The position numbers were made by a program, and so were the translations under genes. Below are positions 1 through 9,031 of a stretch of 64,000 bases of DNA, piece after piece; position 1 is the stretch's first letter, and each line of letters begins with the position of its first letter. The notes under the pieces are model-generated. The model ran no database searches. It was not told the origin of the DNA and worked only from the letters and a program-made list of their open reading frames with translations. The DNA comes from Oscillospiraceae bacterium (GTDB lineage Bacteria > Bacillota > Clostridia > Oscillospirales > Acutalibacteraceae): assembly GCA_025757685.1 (NCBI GenBank), contig CP107220.1:211501-275500 (forward strand), read 5' to 3'.

Positions 1-15
1 ACGGAGGACGATTTT

Positions 16-1269
16 ATGTATTCGGATTACTATGATTCCATTGCCCAGGTGGCAGGTGCGGACCCGGAAGTTGCTGCGGCAATGAATCAGGAGCTGCAAC
101 GCCAGCGGGATAATATTGAGCTGATCGCATCGGAGAACCTGGTGTCTCCCGCTGTGATGGCGGCCATGGGCTCTGTGCTCACCAACAAATATGCCGAAGG
201 TCTGCCCGGCAAGCGCTACTACGGCGGCTGCCAGTATGTGGATGTGGTGGAGAAGATTGCCATTGAGCGCGCCTGCAAACTGTTTGGTGCCAAGTATGCC
301 AATGTGCAGCCCCACTCCGGTGCCCAGGCCAACACGGCTGTCTATTTTGCTTTGCTGAAGCCGGGTGACACGGTGATGGGTATGGCGCTGGACAACGGCG
401 GCCACCTGACCCACGGCTCTCCCGTGAACATCAGCGGCAAGTACTTTAACTTTGTGCCCTACGGCGTCAATGACGAGGGCTTTATTGACTATGCGGCATT
501 TGCCAAGCAGGTGAATAAAGTGAAGCCCAAGTTGATTGTGGCCGGTGCCTCCGCCTATCCTCGGGAGATTGACTTCCAGACTATGGCGGATATTGCCCAT
601 GCCAACGGCGCTATGTTCATGGTGGATATGGCTCACATTGCCGGCTTGGTGGCAGCGGGTCTGCACCAAAGCCCGGTGCCTTGCGCCGATGTGGTGACCA
701 CCACTACCCATAAGACCCTGCGCGGTCCTCGGGGCGGCCTGATCCTGTGCAACAATCCCTATTTGATCAAAAAGCTGAATTCCGCCGTGTTCCCCGGTAC
801 CCAGGGCGGCCCGCTGATGCACATTATTGCCGCCAAGGCCGTGTGCTTTGGTGAGGCGCTGAAGCCGGAATTCAAAGCCTACCAGCAGCGGGTGATCGAC
901 AACGCCAAAGCACTGGCGAAGGGACTTACCGACCGTGGGCTGAACCTGGTGTCCGGCGGTACGGACAACCACCTGTGTCTGCTGAGCCTGATTGGCACCG
1001 ATGTGACCGGCAAGGAGCTGGAGCACCGGCTGGACGAGGTGCATATCACCCTGAACAAGAACACCGTGCCCAACGAGCCCCTGTCTCCCTTTATCACCTC
1101 CGGTGTGCGGATCGGTACCCCGGCAGCCACCACTCGTGGACTGAATACGGAGGATATGGACAAGATCGCCGAGTATATTTACCTGGCCATCACGGACTTT
1201 GACAATCAAAAAGAGAACATTGCGGCGGGCGTGGCAGAAATCTGCAAAAAATACCCGCTCTATGCGTAA
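16..1269 (+). CDS. glyA: Serine hydroxymethyltransferase
   Basis: PLP enzyme interconverting serine and glycine while charging tetrahydrofolate with a one-carbon unit in the cytosol. At 417 residues it has the family's usual length. The N-terminal half carries the ENLVSPAV and [15 protein letters not shown] stretches typical of GlyA, and [14 protein letters not shown] holds the PLP lysine at about K233. A GGAGG ribosome binding site lies at bases 2-7, nine bases before the ATG. The promoter lies outside the window. The next gene starts 6 bases after the stop, so the two are probably cotranscribed. Confidence 0.97.
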   Translation: MYSDYYDSIAQVAGADPEVAAAMNQELQRQRDNIELIASENLVSPAVMAAMGSVLTNKYAEGLPGKRYYGGCQYVDVVEKIAIERACKLFGAKYANVQPHSGAQANTAVYFALLKPGDTVMGMALDNGGHLTHGSPVNISGKYFNFVPYGVNDEGFIDYAAFAKQVNKVKPKLIVAGASAYPREIDFQTMADIAHANGAMFMVDMAHIAGLVAAGLHQSPVPCADVVTTTTHKTLRGPRGGLILCNNPYLIKKLNSAVFPGTQGGPLMHIIAAKAVCFGEALKPEFKAYQQRVIDNAKALAKGLTDRGLNLVSGGTDNHLCLLSLIGTDVTGKELEHRLDEVHITLNKNTVPNEPLSPFITSGVRIGTPAATTRGLNTEDMDKIAEYIYLAITDFDNQKENIAAGVAEICKKYPLYA

Positions 1270-1275
1270 AATTTT

Positions 1276-2406
1276 ATGAAAATTCTGTTTGTTTATCTGT
1301 TTCAGGCGCTGCTGCAGCTGATTTATCTGCCCTTAAAGGCGTTTTGTAAGGTGCAGGATCAGGTGGTCTATCTCTCTCGCCAAAGCAACGAGAAGAGTCT
1401 GGATATGCAGCTGCTGGAACAGGCCATAGAGGAGAAAGCCCCCGGCACCCGCCAGGTGTTTCGGCTGCAAATGATGGAGGACGGCTTTGCCGGCAAGCTT
1501 CGCTATTTCGGCCATTTGGTGGGGGATATGAAAGCCCTGGCTTCCTCCAAAGTGGTGATCGTAGACACTTACTCCATCGCCGTGTCCTGCCTGCGGCATA
1601 AAGCCGGCGTGCAGGTGGTGCAGATGTGGCACGCACTGGGGGCTGTTAAGAAATTCGGCTTGCAATCCCTGGGCACCAAGGAGGGGCGGGACGCCCGCTT
1701 GAGCCACGCCATGCACATGCACCGAGGTTACGACTATGTGTTGTGCCCCTCGGCAGCCACCGCTCGGTTTTATATGGAAGCCTTTGGCTGCCCGGCGGAG
1801 AAGATCAAAATTTGTTCCCTGCCTCGGGTGGACGATATTGTGACTCCCAAAGAGGGACTGGCTCAGCGCTTTTATGCAGAGAACCCGGGTCTCAGTGACC
1901 GGCGGCTGGTGCTGTATCTGCCCACTTTCCGAGATCGTGAGGCCTATGTGGCCCAGGAGCTGAAATTGGCCTTTGCGGAGCAGGAGACCTACCGGTTGGT
2001 GGTGCGTACCCACCCGCTGAGCAAGGTAAAGCCGGATCCGGAATTCAGTATCCACGGCAACTACTCCACCTATGAGTTGATGCAGTTGGCAGATGCCATC
2101 GTGACGGACTATTCCGCCTGCGCCTTTGAGGCGTCCCTCTTAATGAAACCCCTGTATTTCTTTGTGCCGGATTATGATCTGTATATGCGGGATCGGGGGC
2201 TGAATGTGGACTTGCGGCAGGAGATGCCTGCTGCCACCTTTACGGACGCGGATGCGCTGGCAGACAGCCTGCGCGCGGCGGCTTATGATTATGACGCGCT
2301 TTATGCGTTTCAGTCCAAATATGTGGAGAATACCAAGAATAATAACGCAGCCATCTTAGCCAACTTTGTGCTGACTTTGCTGCAAAAGAAGGACAGCGAT
2401 TCTTAA
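1276..2406 (+). CDS. CDP-glycerol glycerophosphotransferase-like protein (TagB/TagF family)
   Basis: Family members transfer glycerol phosphate (or a related polyol phosphate) from a CDP carrier to wall-polymer precursors at the inner face of the membrane. The 376 residues begin with a hydrophobic stretch (about 1-25) that could dock on the membrane. Family-type features follow: QMWHALGAVKKFG near 115, LYLPTFRD near 215, RTHPLSK near 245 and a TDYSACAFEASLL segment near 280. Only the transferase domain is present, without the large N-terminal extension of polymerases such as TagF, so a primase or decorating enzyme is plausible. The stop overlaps the next start by one base (TAATG), implying translational coupling. 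No other wall-polymer genes are in the window. Confidence 0.8.
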   Translation: MKILFVYLFQALLQLIYLPLKAFCKVQDQVVYLSRQSNEKSLDMQLLEQAIEEKAPGTRQVFRLQMMEDGFAGKLRYFGHLVGDMKALASSKVVIVDTYSIAVSCLRHKAGVQVVQMWHALGAVKKFGLQSLGTKEGRDARLSHAMHMHRGYDYVLCPSAATARFYMEAFGCPAEKIKICSLPRVDDIVTPKEGLAQRFYAENPGLSDRRLVLYLPTFRDREAYVAQELKLAFAEQETYRLVVRTHPLSKVKPDPEFSIHGNYSTYELMQLADAIVTDYSACAFEASLLMKPLYFFVPDYDLYMRDRGLNVDLRQEMPAATFTDADALADSLRAAAYDYDALYAFQSKYVENTKNNNAAILANFVLTLLQKKDSDS

Positions 2407-3599
2407 TGGAATACACATTTTCAAACAAGATCTCCGCACTGCAACCCAGCGCTATTCGAGAGATTTTAAAGGCTACCGCTGACCCGGCCATTATTCCGCT
2501 GGCAGCGGGCAACCCGGCGCCGGATGCTTTTCCGGTGGACGAGGTTCGGGCCATTACCGCCGATATTCTGCAAAAAACGCCCATTGACGCCTTGCAGTAC
2601 GGCGTGTCCGAGGGGTATCAGCCCCTGCGGGACACAGTGCGGGACTGGCTTGCCCGTCGGGAAAAGATCGGTACCGATGGGGATGATTTGCTGATCGTCA
2701 GCGGTGCGACCCAAATTATGGACTTGGTTACCAAGGTGCTGTGCAACGAGGGCGACACGGTGATTTGCGAGGAACCGTCCTTTATCGGCTCGCTGAACTG
2801 CTTCCGCTCCTACGGTTGTAAGCTGGCCGGTGTGCCTATGGAGGCAGACGGTATGGACACCGCCGCTTTGGAGCGGGTGTTGCAGGAGAACCCGGGCGCC
2901 CGATTTATCTACACCATTCCCAATTTCCAAAACCCCTCCGGCGCCACCATGAGCCTGGAGAAACGGCAGCAGGTGTACGCCCTTGCCAAGCAGTATGGTG
3001 TGCTGATCCTGGAGGATAACCCTTATGGCGATCTGCGGGTGGCCGGTGAGCCGCTGCCCACCATTAAGAGTATGGATACGGACGGCATTGTGATCTATGC
3101 CGGTTCCTTCTCCAAGATTTTGTCCCCCGGTTTGCGTGTAGCCTACTGCGTGGGTCCCAAGCCGGTGCTGGCCAAAATGACCGTGGGCAAGCAGGCGGAG
3201 GATGTGCATACCGCTATGCTGAATCAGATGATCGTGTACCAGTGGTTCCGGCAGTATGATGTGGACGCCCATATTGAAAAGATCTGCGGCATTTACCGCA
3301 AAAAGCTGGAGCTGATGTGCAACTGCATTGACAGTGATCTGGGCGATTTTGTAGAGTATGTGCGGCCCCAGGGCGGTCTGTTCATTTGGTGCAAGCTGCC
3401 CGGCGATGTGGATATGCTGGACTTTTGTAAGCGTGCCATTGCCAAACAGGTGGCTGTGGTGCCCGGCAACGCCTTTATGATGGACGACAAGGCAGTCAGC
3501 CACCATATTCGGCTGAATTTCTCCACCCCGTCCGATGAGGCTATTGTGGCCGGTGTGCACCGATTGGGTGAAGTGGCTGCCGATCTGCGCAGCAAATAA
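2406..3599 (+). CDS. PLP-dependent aminotransferase, class I/II (2-aminoadipate/MocR type)
   Basis: Fold-type I aminotransferase of 397 residues. Visible landmarks are PLAAGNPAPDAFP near residue 30, the tyrosine-containing QYGVSEGYQPLR near 65, IPNFQNPSG near 175, DNPYGDLR near 210, and GSFSKILSPGLRVAY near 240 with the PLP lysine. This pattern is that of the LysN/2-aminoadipate and MocR-derived group, here without a GntR DNA-binding domain. The substrate cannot be read from sequence; aromatic, branched or alpha-aminoadipate-type amino acids are family possibilities. It is coupled by a one-base overlap to the upstream gene and sits 14 bases ahead of trpS. Confidence 0.85.
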   Translation: MEYTFSNKISALQPSAIREILKATADPAIIPLAAGNPAPDAFPVDEVRAITADILQKTPIDALQYGVSEGYQPLRDTVRDWLARREKIGTDGDDLLIVSGATQIMDLVTKVLCNEGDTVICEEPSFIGSLNCFRSYGCKLAGVPMEADGMDTAALERVLQENPGARFIYTIPNFQNPSGATMSLEKRQQVYALAKQYGVLILEDNPYGDLRVAGEPLPTIKSMDTDGIVIYAGSFSKILSPGLRVAYCVGPKPVLAKMTVGKQAEDVHTAMLNQMIVYQWFRQYDVDAHIEKICGIYRKKLELMCNCIDSDLGDFVEYVRPQGGLFIWCKLPGDVDMLDFCKRAIAKQVAVVPGNAFMMDDKAVSHHIRLNFSTPSDEAIVAGVHRLGEVAADLRSK

Positions 3600-3613
3600 A
3601 GGAGCAAAGAATT

Positions 3614-4627
3614 ATGTCTGAAGAAGTAAAAGTAGAACGGAAAAAGCGCAGCCTGTCGCTGATTCAGCCTACCTCCATTCCCACCTTGGGCAATTACCTG
3701 GGGGCGATGAAGGGCTGGAGCGCCTTTCAAGAAGAATATGACACCATTTACGGCGTAGCAGACCTGCATTCCATTACCGTGCGCCAGGACCCGCAAAAGC
3801 TGCGGCGGCAGACCACGGAACTGTACGCTATGCTGTTGGCTTTGGGTTTGGATCCGGACAAGGGTATTGTGTTTATCCAGTCCCATGTGCCCACCCATTC
3901 CCAGCTGGGCTGGCTGCTGAACTGCTACACCCAGTTTGGCGAGTTGTCCCGTATGACCCAGTTTAAGGACAAGTCCAAGCAGCACGCAGACAATGTGAAT
4001 GCCGGGCTGTTTACCTATCCCTGCCTGATGGCGGCGGATATTTTGCTGTACCAGTCGGATATTGTGCCGGTGGGTGCGGACCAAAAGCAGCATTTGGAAA
4101 TTGCAAGGGATATTGCAGAACGCTTTAACGGCATTTACGGCAAGGTGTTTACCGTGCCGGAAGCCTACATTCCCAAGAGCGGCGCCCGGGTGATGAGCCT
4201 GCAAGACCCCACCCGCAAGATGAGTAAGTCCGACCCCAACCCCAAGGGTACGGTGTACCTGACGGACGAGCCCGGCGTTATTATGAAAAAGTTCCGTTCT
4301 GCGGTGACAGACAGCGAGATGAGTGTGCACTACGGCGAGGGTAAGGACGGCATCAACAACCTGATGACCATTTACGCCGCCGTGACCGGCAAGACGATGG
4401 AGACCATCGAACAGGAGTTTGCCGGTAAGGGCTACGGCGACTTTAAGACCGCTGTGGGCGAGGCGGTGATCGCTGAGCTGGAGCCGGTGCAGCAGCGCTT
4501 TAATCAGTTTATGCAGGATAAGTCCTATTTGCAGGCATGCTGGACCAAGGGCGCGGACCTGGCCCAGCGGGTCAGCCAGCGTACACTGGATAAGGCCATG
4601 AAGAAGATCGGCTTTTTGCTGAAATAA
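3614..4627 (+). CDS. trpS: Tryptophanyl-tRNA synthetase
   Basis: Class I aminoacyl-tRNA synthetase charging tRNA-Trp in the cytosol; 337 residues, the normal bacterial length. The HIGH-equivalent motif appears as PTLGNYLGA near residue 21 and the KMSKS loop as RKMSKSDPN near 200. GADQKQHLEIARDIAERFN near 155 is the conserved Trp/ATP-binding region. The ribosome binding site is AAAGGAG, just after the previous stop. No T-box leader precedes it, so expression probably follows the upstream genes. A strong intrinsic terminator begins about 10 bases after the stop. Confidence 0.97.
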   Translation: MSEEVKVERKKRSLSLIQPTSIPTLGNYLGAMKGWSAFQEEYDTIYGVADLHSITVRQDPQKLRRQTTELYAMLLALGLDPDKGIVFIQSHVPTHSQLGWLLNCYTQFGELSRMTQFKDKSKQHADNVNAGLFTYPCLMAADILLYQSDIVPVGADQKQHLEIARDIAERFNGIYGKVFTVPEAYIPKSGARVMSLQDPTRKMSKSDPNPKGTVYLTDEPGVIMKKFRSAVTDSEMSVHYGEGKDGINNLMTIYAAVTGKTMETIEQEFAGKGYGDFKTAVGEAVIAELEPVQQRFNQFMQDKSYLQACWTKGADLAQRVSQRTLDKAMKKIGFLLK

Positions 4628-4637
4628 AAATGTGCAA

Positions 4638-4677
4638 GGGCGCACACCGGCAGCACCGGCGTGCGCTCTTTTATTTT
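4638..4677 (+). terminator. Intrinsic terminator after trpS
   Basis: An 8-bp GC-rich stem (GGGCGCAC paired with GTGCGCTC, one G-U) closes a loop and is followed by TTTTATTTT. It ends the glyA-trpS transcription unit. Confidence 0.85.
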
Positions 4678-4738
4678 GTCCATGCGGGAATATGGGCAAT
4701 TTCACCAATTTGTAAACATATTTTTGGGCGGTTTGCCG

Positions 4739-4768
4739 TTGACCTGCCTATAAAATGTGTGTTATAAT
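4739..4768 (+). promoter_or_regulatory. Sigma-A promoter of the SCP2/aminotransferase/transketolase operon
   Basis: TTGACC at 4739-4744 and TATAAT at 4763-4768 with an 18-base spacer. The expected transcription start is near 4775, giving an untranslated leader of about 170 bases before the TTG start at 4947. Confidence 0.8.
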
Positions 4769-4775
4769 AAACTTG

Positions 4776-4946
4776 CATTGTATATATGTATGTAATAAGT
4801 GCGTATATACCGGATTGCCGATACGCCCTGAGAGGGCGGGCGGCGTGTCATTTTTTGTACAAATGATCTCTGTCACCCGGCGGGTGCCCTGTGCAACCCC
4901 TGCAAGAACTCTGCCTATCGCAGGCAAAACACGAGGAGGAATTATT
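4776..4946 (+). promoter_or_regulatory. Structured 5' leader with terminator-like hairpin (possible attenuator)
   Basis: Several stems can be drawn. GTATATA near 4780 pairs with TATATAC near 4804. GATACGCC near 4819 pairs with GGCGTGTC near 4847 and is followed by ATTTTTTG, which has the layout of an intrinsic terminator. CACCC-GGC-GGGTG lies near 4876. CCTGC pairs with GCAGG at about 4898-4925. A terminator-like hairpin between promoter and first gene suggests regulated readthrough. I recognise no known riboswitch class; a CTGAGA string recalls TPP elements but the rest of that consensus is absent. Confidence 0.45.
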
Positions 4947-5711
4947 TTGAAAGAAGCAAAAGCAATGGCTTATGTGAACATGTACGGCGTGCTCGCTACG
5001 CTGGAGAACTTGTGCCAGATCGACGACCAGGCCAAGGCCGTGCTCCGTGAGCTGAAAAAGCCGGTGTCCATCTGCTTTGATGTGACGGACGGCCCCTGCT
5101 GCACATTCAACTTCACCCAGGATGGCTGCAAAATGAGCGAGGGTACTTACGGCTGCACTTGCAAGATGAATTTTGCCAGCCCGGAGAAGTTTAATGCACT
5201 GATTGACGACTCTAAGCCCGGCGTGCCGGTAAAGGGCGCCGTACAGGTGCTCTCTTTCCTGCTGGGTCCGTTTACCAAGCTCACCAATCGGCTGACTCAG
5301 CTGCTGATGCCCAGTGAGGCGGACTTAAAGGACAGAGCGTTTTTTGAGGAGTCCACCGTTTTGACTTTCTACACCATTGCGGGAGCCATCTCTGCCCTTG
5401 CCAATACGGACAGCGTGTCCAAGCAGTCCGCGCTTTATACGGTAGACGGTGATGTGTCTATGGGCATTAAGGATGTGTGCTACGCCACCATTCGGGTCAA
5501 TAACCACACGTTCCGCACCATTAAAGAAAAGGCCCAGTCTCCCCGGGCGGTGATGGAGTTTGCCACCATTGATCTGGCAAACGGTCTGTTTAACGGCACC
5601 GCCTCCACCATGGCAGAGCTGTGCGCCGGTCATATTTATATGGCGGGTATGATTTCTATGGTGGATAATATCAACCGCGTTTTGGACAGAGTTGCGGTAT
5701 ATCTGGGTTAA
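4947..5711 (+). CDS. SCP2-like lipid/sterol-carrier-type protein A (function unknown)
   Basis: About 254 residues from a TTG start at 4947, chosen because GAGGAGGA ends six bases upstream; ATG 4965 is the alternative. An N-terminal domain (about residues 30-110) has the SCP2-like layout VSICFDVTDGP...FNFTQDG...FASPEKFNALI, followed by a hydrophobic GAVQVLSFLLGPFTKL stretch. A C-terminal domain of about 130 residues is not recognised. It has no signal peptide, so is probably cytosolic. It is the first gene of a five-gene operon and resembles the last one (9032-9826) in order of features, suggesting a distant paralogue pair. SCP2 folds bind acyl or hydrophobic ligands; any such role here is inference. 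Confidence 0.6.
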   Translation: MKEAKAMAYVNMYGVLATLENLCQIDDQAKAVLRELKKPVSICFDVTDGPCCTFNFTQDGCKMSEGTYGCTCKMNFASPEKFNALIDDSKPGVPVKGAVQVLSFLLGPFTKLTNRLTQLLMPSEADLKDRAFFEESTVLTFYTIAGAISALANTDSVSKQSALYTVDGDVSMGIKDVCYATIRVNNHTFRTIKEKAQSPRAVMEFATIDLANGLFNGTASTMAELCAGHIYMAGMISMVDNINRVLDRVAVYLG

Positions 5712-5725
5712 GGAGGTCTTTTAGA

Positions 5726-7003
5726 ATGAGTAAATTTCCTGAATATAAGCATGAAAAAAGCCAGGAGTGGTTTAATCGGGCACTGAACGCCATTCCCTCC
5801 GGCGTGTACGGGCATTTGGGCCCCAGCGAGGGTCTGTTCCTGCCCATTACCAAGTGGCCGCTGATGTCCCAAAAGGCCAAGGGCACCTATTTTTGGGATG
5901 TAGACGGCAACAAGTATTTGGACTTTATGTGCGCTTACGGCCCCAATGTGCTGGGCTATTGCGATGACGATGTGGACGCCGCTGCCATGGAGCAGTTAAA
6001 GACCGGCAACTGCACCACTTCTCCCTCTTACAAAATGGTAGAGTGCGCCGAGTTGCTGATCGACACCGTGAACACCGCTGATTGGGCGTTCTTTATGAAG
6101 AACGGCTCCGACGCCACCACTTTCTCCGTGATGTGCGCCCGTGCGCATACCGGCAAAAAGAAGATGATGTTCTTTAAGGGCTATTACCACGGCGATTTCC
6201 AGTGGGCCCAAAAGGTGGACTACCCGGGTATTTTGCCGGAGGAAGTAGAGAACAATGTGGTGGTGCCCTGGTTTGACCTGGACGCTATGCAGAAGGCCTA
6301 CGACGAGGCAGGCGGCGACTTTGCCGGCTTGATTGCCCAGCCCTATGACCACGGCAACTTTAAGGACAATGTGTGTGCCACACCGGAGCAGTGGAAAGCG
6401 GTTCGTAAGTTCTGCGACGACCACGGTATGGTGCTGATTTTTGACGATGTGCGTACCGGTTTCCGTTTGGATCTGGCCGGTTCCGACCATTACTATGGCA
6501 TTAAGGCAGACTTGATCTGCTTCTGTAAAGCCCTGGCCAACGGCTACAATATGTCTGCTGTTTGCGGTCAGGAGCATATGAAGAATACCGCTTCTTCCGT
6601 GGTGTATACCGGCTCTTACTGGATGAGCGCCGAACCGTTCGCCGCCTGCCTGGCTTGTATTCCTAAGATGAAGAAGCTCAACACGCCTAAGATGTTCCGG
6701 GAAATGGGCACCCAGCTGACGGACGGCTTTGTGGCTGCCGGTAAGCAGCACGGCTTCGACCTGGTGGTGTCCGGCGAGCCGGCGCTGTTCTATCTGCGCG
6801 TTGCCAACGATGAAAGCCTGATGCTCCACCAGGAGTGGATCGCCGAGTGCGTCAGCCGCGGGCTGTTCCTGGCGTCTCACCACAATCACTTTATGAATGC
6901 CGCGGTTACCCAGGATGATATCAAGCTGGCCATCGACATTGCCGAGGACGCCTTCGGCGTTGTGGCTGCCAATCATCCGGAGATCCCGGGATTAGTGAAA
7001 TAA
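5726..7003 (+). CDS. Class III aminotransferase (glutamate-1-semialdehyde aminomutase-like)
   Basis: PLP enzyme of 425 residues in the HemL/omega-transaminase group. It has NGSDATTFSVMCARAHTGKK near 115 (PLP phosphate region), the FDDVRTGFR motif near 240 with the cofactor aspartate, and FCKALANGYNMSA near 265 with the PLP lysine. It is unlikely to be HemL itself: the neighbours are transketolase halves rather than haem genes and the flanking motifs diverge. The substrate is unknown; an amino-polyol, amino sugar or amino acid semialdehyde fits the transketolase context. An AAGGAGG ribosome binding site lies 14 bases after the preceding stop, so it is part of one operon. Confidence 0.82.
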   Translation: MSKFPEYKHEKSQEWFNRALNAIPSGVYGHLGPSEGLFLPITKWPLMSQKAKGTYFWDVDGNKYLDFMCAYGPNVLGYCDDDVDAAAMEQLKTGNCTTSPSYKMVECAELLIDTVNTADWAFFMKNGSDATTFSVMCARAHTGKKKMMFFKGYYHGDFQWAQKVDYPGILPEEVENNVVVPWFDLDAMQKAYDEAGGDFAGLIAQPYDHGNFKDNVCATPEQWKAVRKFCDDHGMVLIFDDVRTGFRLDLAGSDHYYGIKADLICFCKALANGYNMSAVCGQEHMKNTASSVVYTGSYWMSAEPFAACLACIPKMKKLNTPKMFREMGTQLTDGFVAAGKQHGFDLVVSGEPALFYLRVANDESLMLHQEWIAECVSRGLFLASHHNHFMNAAVTQDDIKLAIDIAEDAFGVVAANHPEIPGLVK

Positions 7004-7072
7004 ACCAATCATTTTTGCCGGGTCTGTGCAAGGGGGCACGGCCCCGGTAACAACAGAAAGGGAGGACTTTGA

Positions 7073-7966
7073 ATGCCTGCTGATTTCAAGCCATTTGACA
7101 AAGCCGAGTGGCTCCGCCTGGAGAAAAAGGCGGACGAGTTAAGACGACTGACCGTGCAGACCACCGTTTGGGGCGGTTCCGGCCACATCGGCGGCGCCAT
7201 GAGTGCCATGGACGCCATGACCATTCTCTATCACCGCTTTATGAAGCTGGATGTAAACAACCCGGACATGGAGGACAGAGATCGCTTTGTGCTCTCCAAG
7301 GGGCATGCGGCTGTGGGCTATGGCCCGGTGATCTGCGACTACGGCTTTATGCCGGTGGAGGGGCTGCACAACTTTAACCTGACCGGTTCCAAGTTTGGTA
7401 TGCACCTGGATAAGAACAAAATCAAGGGCATCGATTGCTCTTCCGGCTCTTTGGGTCACGGCCTTTCCCTGGCAGATGGCTTTGCCCTGGCAGGCCGCGT
7501 AAAGGGTCAGGACTATATGGTCTATTGCCTTACCGGCGACGGCGAGCTGAATGAGGGCTCCAACTGGGAGGCTGCCATGACCGCTGCTCAGTTTAAGCTG
7601 TCCAATGTGGTGGTGCTTGTGGATAACAACAAGTGCATGATTGACGGCCGCGTGGACGATGAGATGAAAGTGGAGCCGCTGGATAAGAAGTTCGAGGCCT
7701 TTGGCTTTAAGGTAAAGCGCGTAGACGGCCAGAATATGAAGGAGCTTAACGATGCCATTGAGGACGCCATCGCCAATCACAAAAACGGCGGCGACCAGCC
7801 CTATTGTATCGTGATGGATACCTTTAAGGGCGCCGGTATTGACTTTATGGAGGACGATTACCACTGGCATTACGGCGCACTGGACGAGGCAAAAGAGAAG
7901 GCTTGCTACGAGAGCCTGGATAAGTATTACAAGAAACGCTGCGAGCGTGCGGAACAGGAGGGCTAA
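7073..7966 (+). CDS. Transketolase, N-terminal (TPP-binding) subunit
   Basis: 297 residues forming the pyrophosphate-binding half of a split transketolase. Landmarks are GGSGHIGGAMSAMDAM near 38, LSKGHAAVGYGPV near 75, the SSGSLGHGLSLADGFA segment near 123, and the TPP motif GDGELNEGSNWEAA near 155 through VDNNKCMIDGR. Family members transfer two-carbon ketol groups between sugar phosphates. The C-terminal half is encoded by the next gene three bases downstream. A GC-rich hairpin and an AAAGGGAGG ribosome binding site occupy the 69-base gap before the ATG. Split transketolases in Clostridia often serve special sugar pathways rather than the core pentose cycle. Confidence 0.92.
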   Translation: MPADFKPFDKAEWLRLEKKADELRRLTVQTTVWGGSGHIGGAMSAMDAMTILYHRFMKLDVNNPDMEDRDRFVLSKGHAAVGYGPVICDYGFMPVEGLHNFNLTGSKFGMHLDKNKIKGIDCSSGSLGHGLSLADGFALAGRVKGQDYMVYCLTGDGELNEGSNWEAAMTAAQFKLSNVVVLVDNNKCMIDGRVDDEMKVEPLDKKFEAFGFKVKRVDGQNMKELNDAIEDAIANHKNGGDQPYCIVMDTFKGAGIDFMEDDYHWHYGALDEAKEKACYESLDKYYKKRCERAEQEG

Positions 7967-7969
7967 GCC

Positions 7970-8983
7970 ATGGCAAGCGGAATGACTTATACAATGACGG
8001 AGACCACCGCCCTCTCTACGGCGGAATATTACGGCAAGGCGCTGTGCGAGCTGGGTGCGGAGCACCCGGAAGTGGTGGCGCTGACCGCTGACCTGGGCAA
8101 ATCCACCAAGATCGGTATGTTTGGCGAGAAGTTCCCGGATCGTTTCTTCAATGTGGGTATTGCAGAGCAGAATATGTTTGGCGTGGCAGCCGGGCTGGCG
8201 CAGAACGGGCTGATCCCCTTTGCTTCTACCTTTGCTATTTTTGCTTCTGCCCGCTCCCTGGATCAGGTACATACGGATATTTGCTATCAGAATGTACCGG
8301 TTAAGATTATTGCTACCCATGCGGGTACTTCATTCGGTCAGGCGGGCTCTACCCACCATGCTTTGATCGATATGGCGTGCATGCGCTCTCTGCCCCACAT
8401 GACCGTGATCTGCCCTTGCGACGGCGCAGAGACTTATCACGCGGTTAAGGCAGCGTACAGCTATCCCGGCCCGGTTTATATTCGTATCAACCGCGGCTTT
8501 GACCAGATCGTTTATCCCAAGCTGGAGGAGTGCACCTTTGAAGTGGGCAAGGCCAAGGTCATGAACGAGGGCACAGATATTACCGTGATTGCCTGCGGTT
8601 CTTGCGTGTATCAGGCCATGCAGGCTGCCCAGATGGCAGCGGCTGACGCCGGACTGAAGGTGCGTGTGCTGAATATGCATACCATTAAGCCTCTGGATGA
8701 GAAAGCTGTAATGTCCGCCATTATGGACACTCGCCGGATTATCACCGTAGAGGATCACACCGTGATGGGCGGTTTGGGCACCGCTGTTGCTGAGGTGGTT
8801 GCCAAGAGCGGCAAGGCCTGCGTTATGCGGATGCTGGGCCATCAGGATGAATTCTCCACCATCGGTCTGCACGAGGACCTGATGTCTCTTGCAAAGATCG
8901 ACGCCAACGGCATTGCCGACACCATTGCCGAAGTGATGCACGCCGATTTTGAAGCGGACGACGCTTGGGACGACGAATTCTAA
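7970..8983 (+). CDS. Transketolase, C-terminal (pyrimidine-binding) subunit
   Basis: 337 residues making up the partner half of the split transketolase. The TPP pyrimidine-binding region includes the catalytic glutamate in VGIAEQNMFGVAAGLA near 68, followed by ASTFAIFASARSLDQV and THAGTSFGQAGSTHHALID. The C-terminal nucleotide-like domain has GSCVYQAM and EDHTVMGGLGTAVAE. The two proteins should assemble into an alpha2beta2 enzyme. The ATG at 7970 is preceded by AGGAGGG inside the previous gene, so the halves are translated together. Sequence alone does not give the sugar substrate. Confidence 0.92.
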   Translation: MASGMTYTMTETTALSTAEYYGKALCELGAEHPEVVALTADLGKSTKIGMFGEKFPDRFFNVGIAEQNMFGVAAGLAQNGLIPFASTFAIFASARSLDQVHTDICYQNVPVKIIATHAGTSFGQAGSTHHALIDMACMRSLPHMTVICPCDGAETYHAVKAAYSYPGPVYIRINRGFDQIVYPKLEECTFEVGKAKVMNEGTDITVIACGSCVYQAMQAAQMAAADAGLKVRVLNMHTIKPLDEKAVMSAIMDTRRIITVEDHTVMGGLGTAVAEVVAKSGKACVMRMLGHQDEFSTIGLHEDLMSLAKIDANGIADTIAEVMHADFEADDAWDDEF

Positions 8984-9031
8984 TTCGCGCACAGATGTTA
9001 AAACTTCAAAATCAAGAAAGGATGTGCCAGT

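Noticed and set aside
2466..3560. 364-codon minus-strand open frame opposite the aminotransferase gene
   Set aside because: Shadow frame with no ribosome binding site or recognisable domain.
3293..4708. 471-codon open frame on the minus strand across trpS
   Set aside because: Antisense shadow of a GC-rich conserved gene; composition is His/Leu/Gly-rich, with no start signal and no family pattern.
4819..4853. CTGAGA string in the transketolase leader as a TPP riboswitch
   Set aside because: The second half of the TPP consensus (ACCTGATCTGG...AGGGA type) is absent and spacing does not fit, so the match is a chance hexamer.
4755..4946. N-terminal extension of the SCP2-like A protein from the ATG at 4755
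   Set aside because: This codon overlaps the promoter itself and lacks a ribosome binding site; the TTG at 4947 has a strong one at proper spacing.
5726..7003. hemL (glutamate-1-semialdehyde aminomutase)
   Set aside because: Class III motifs are present, but the neighbours are transketolase halves and SCP2-like genes rather than haem biosynthesis; kept as class III aminotransferase of unknown substrate.
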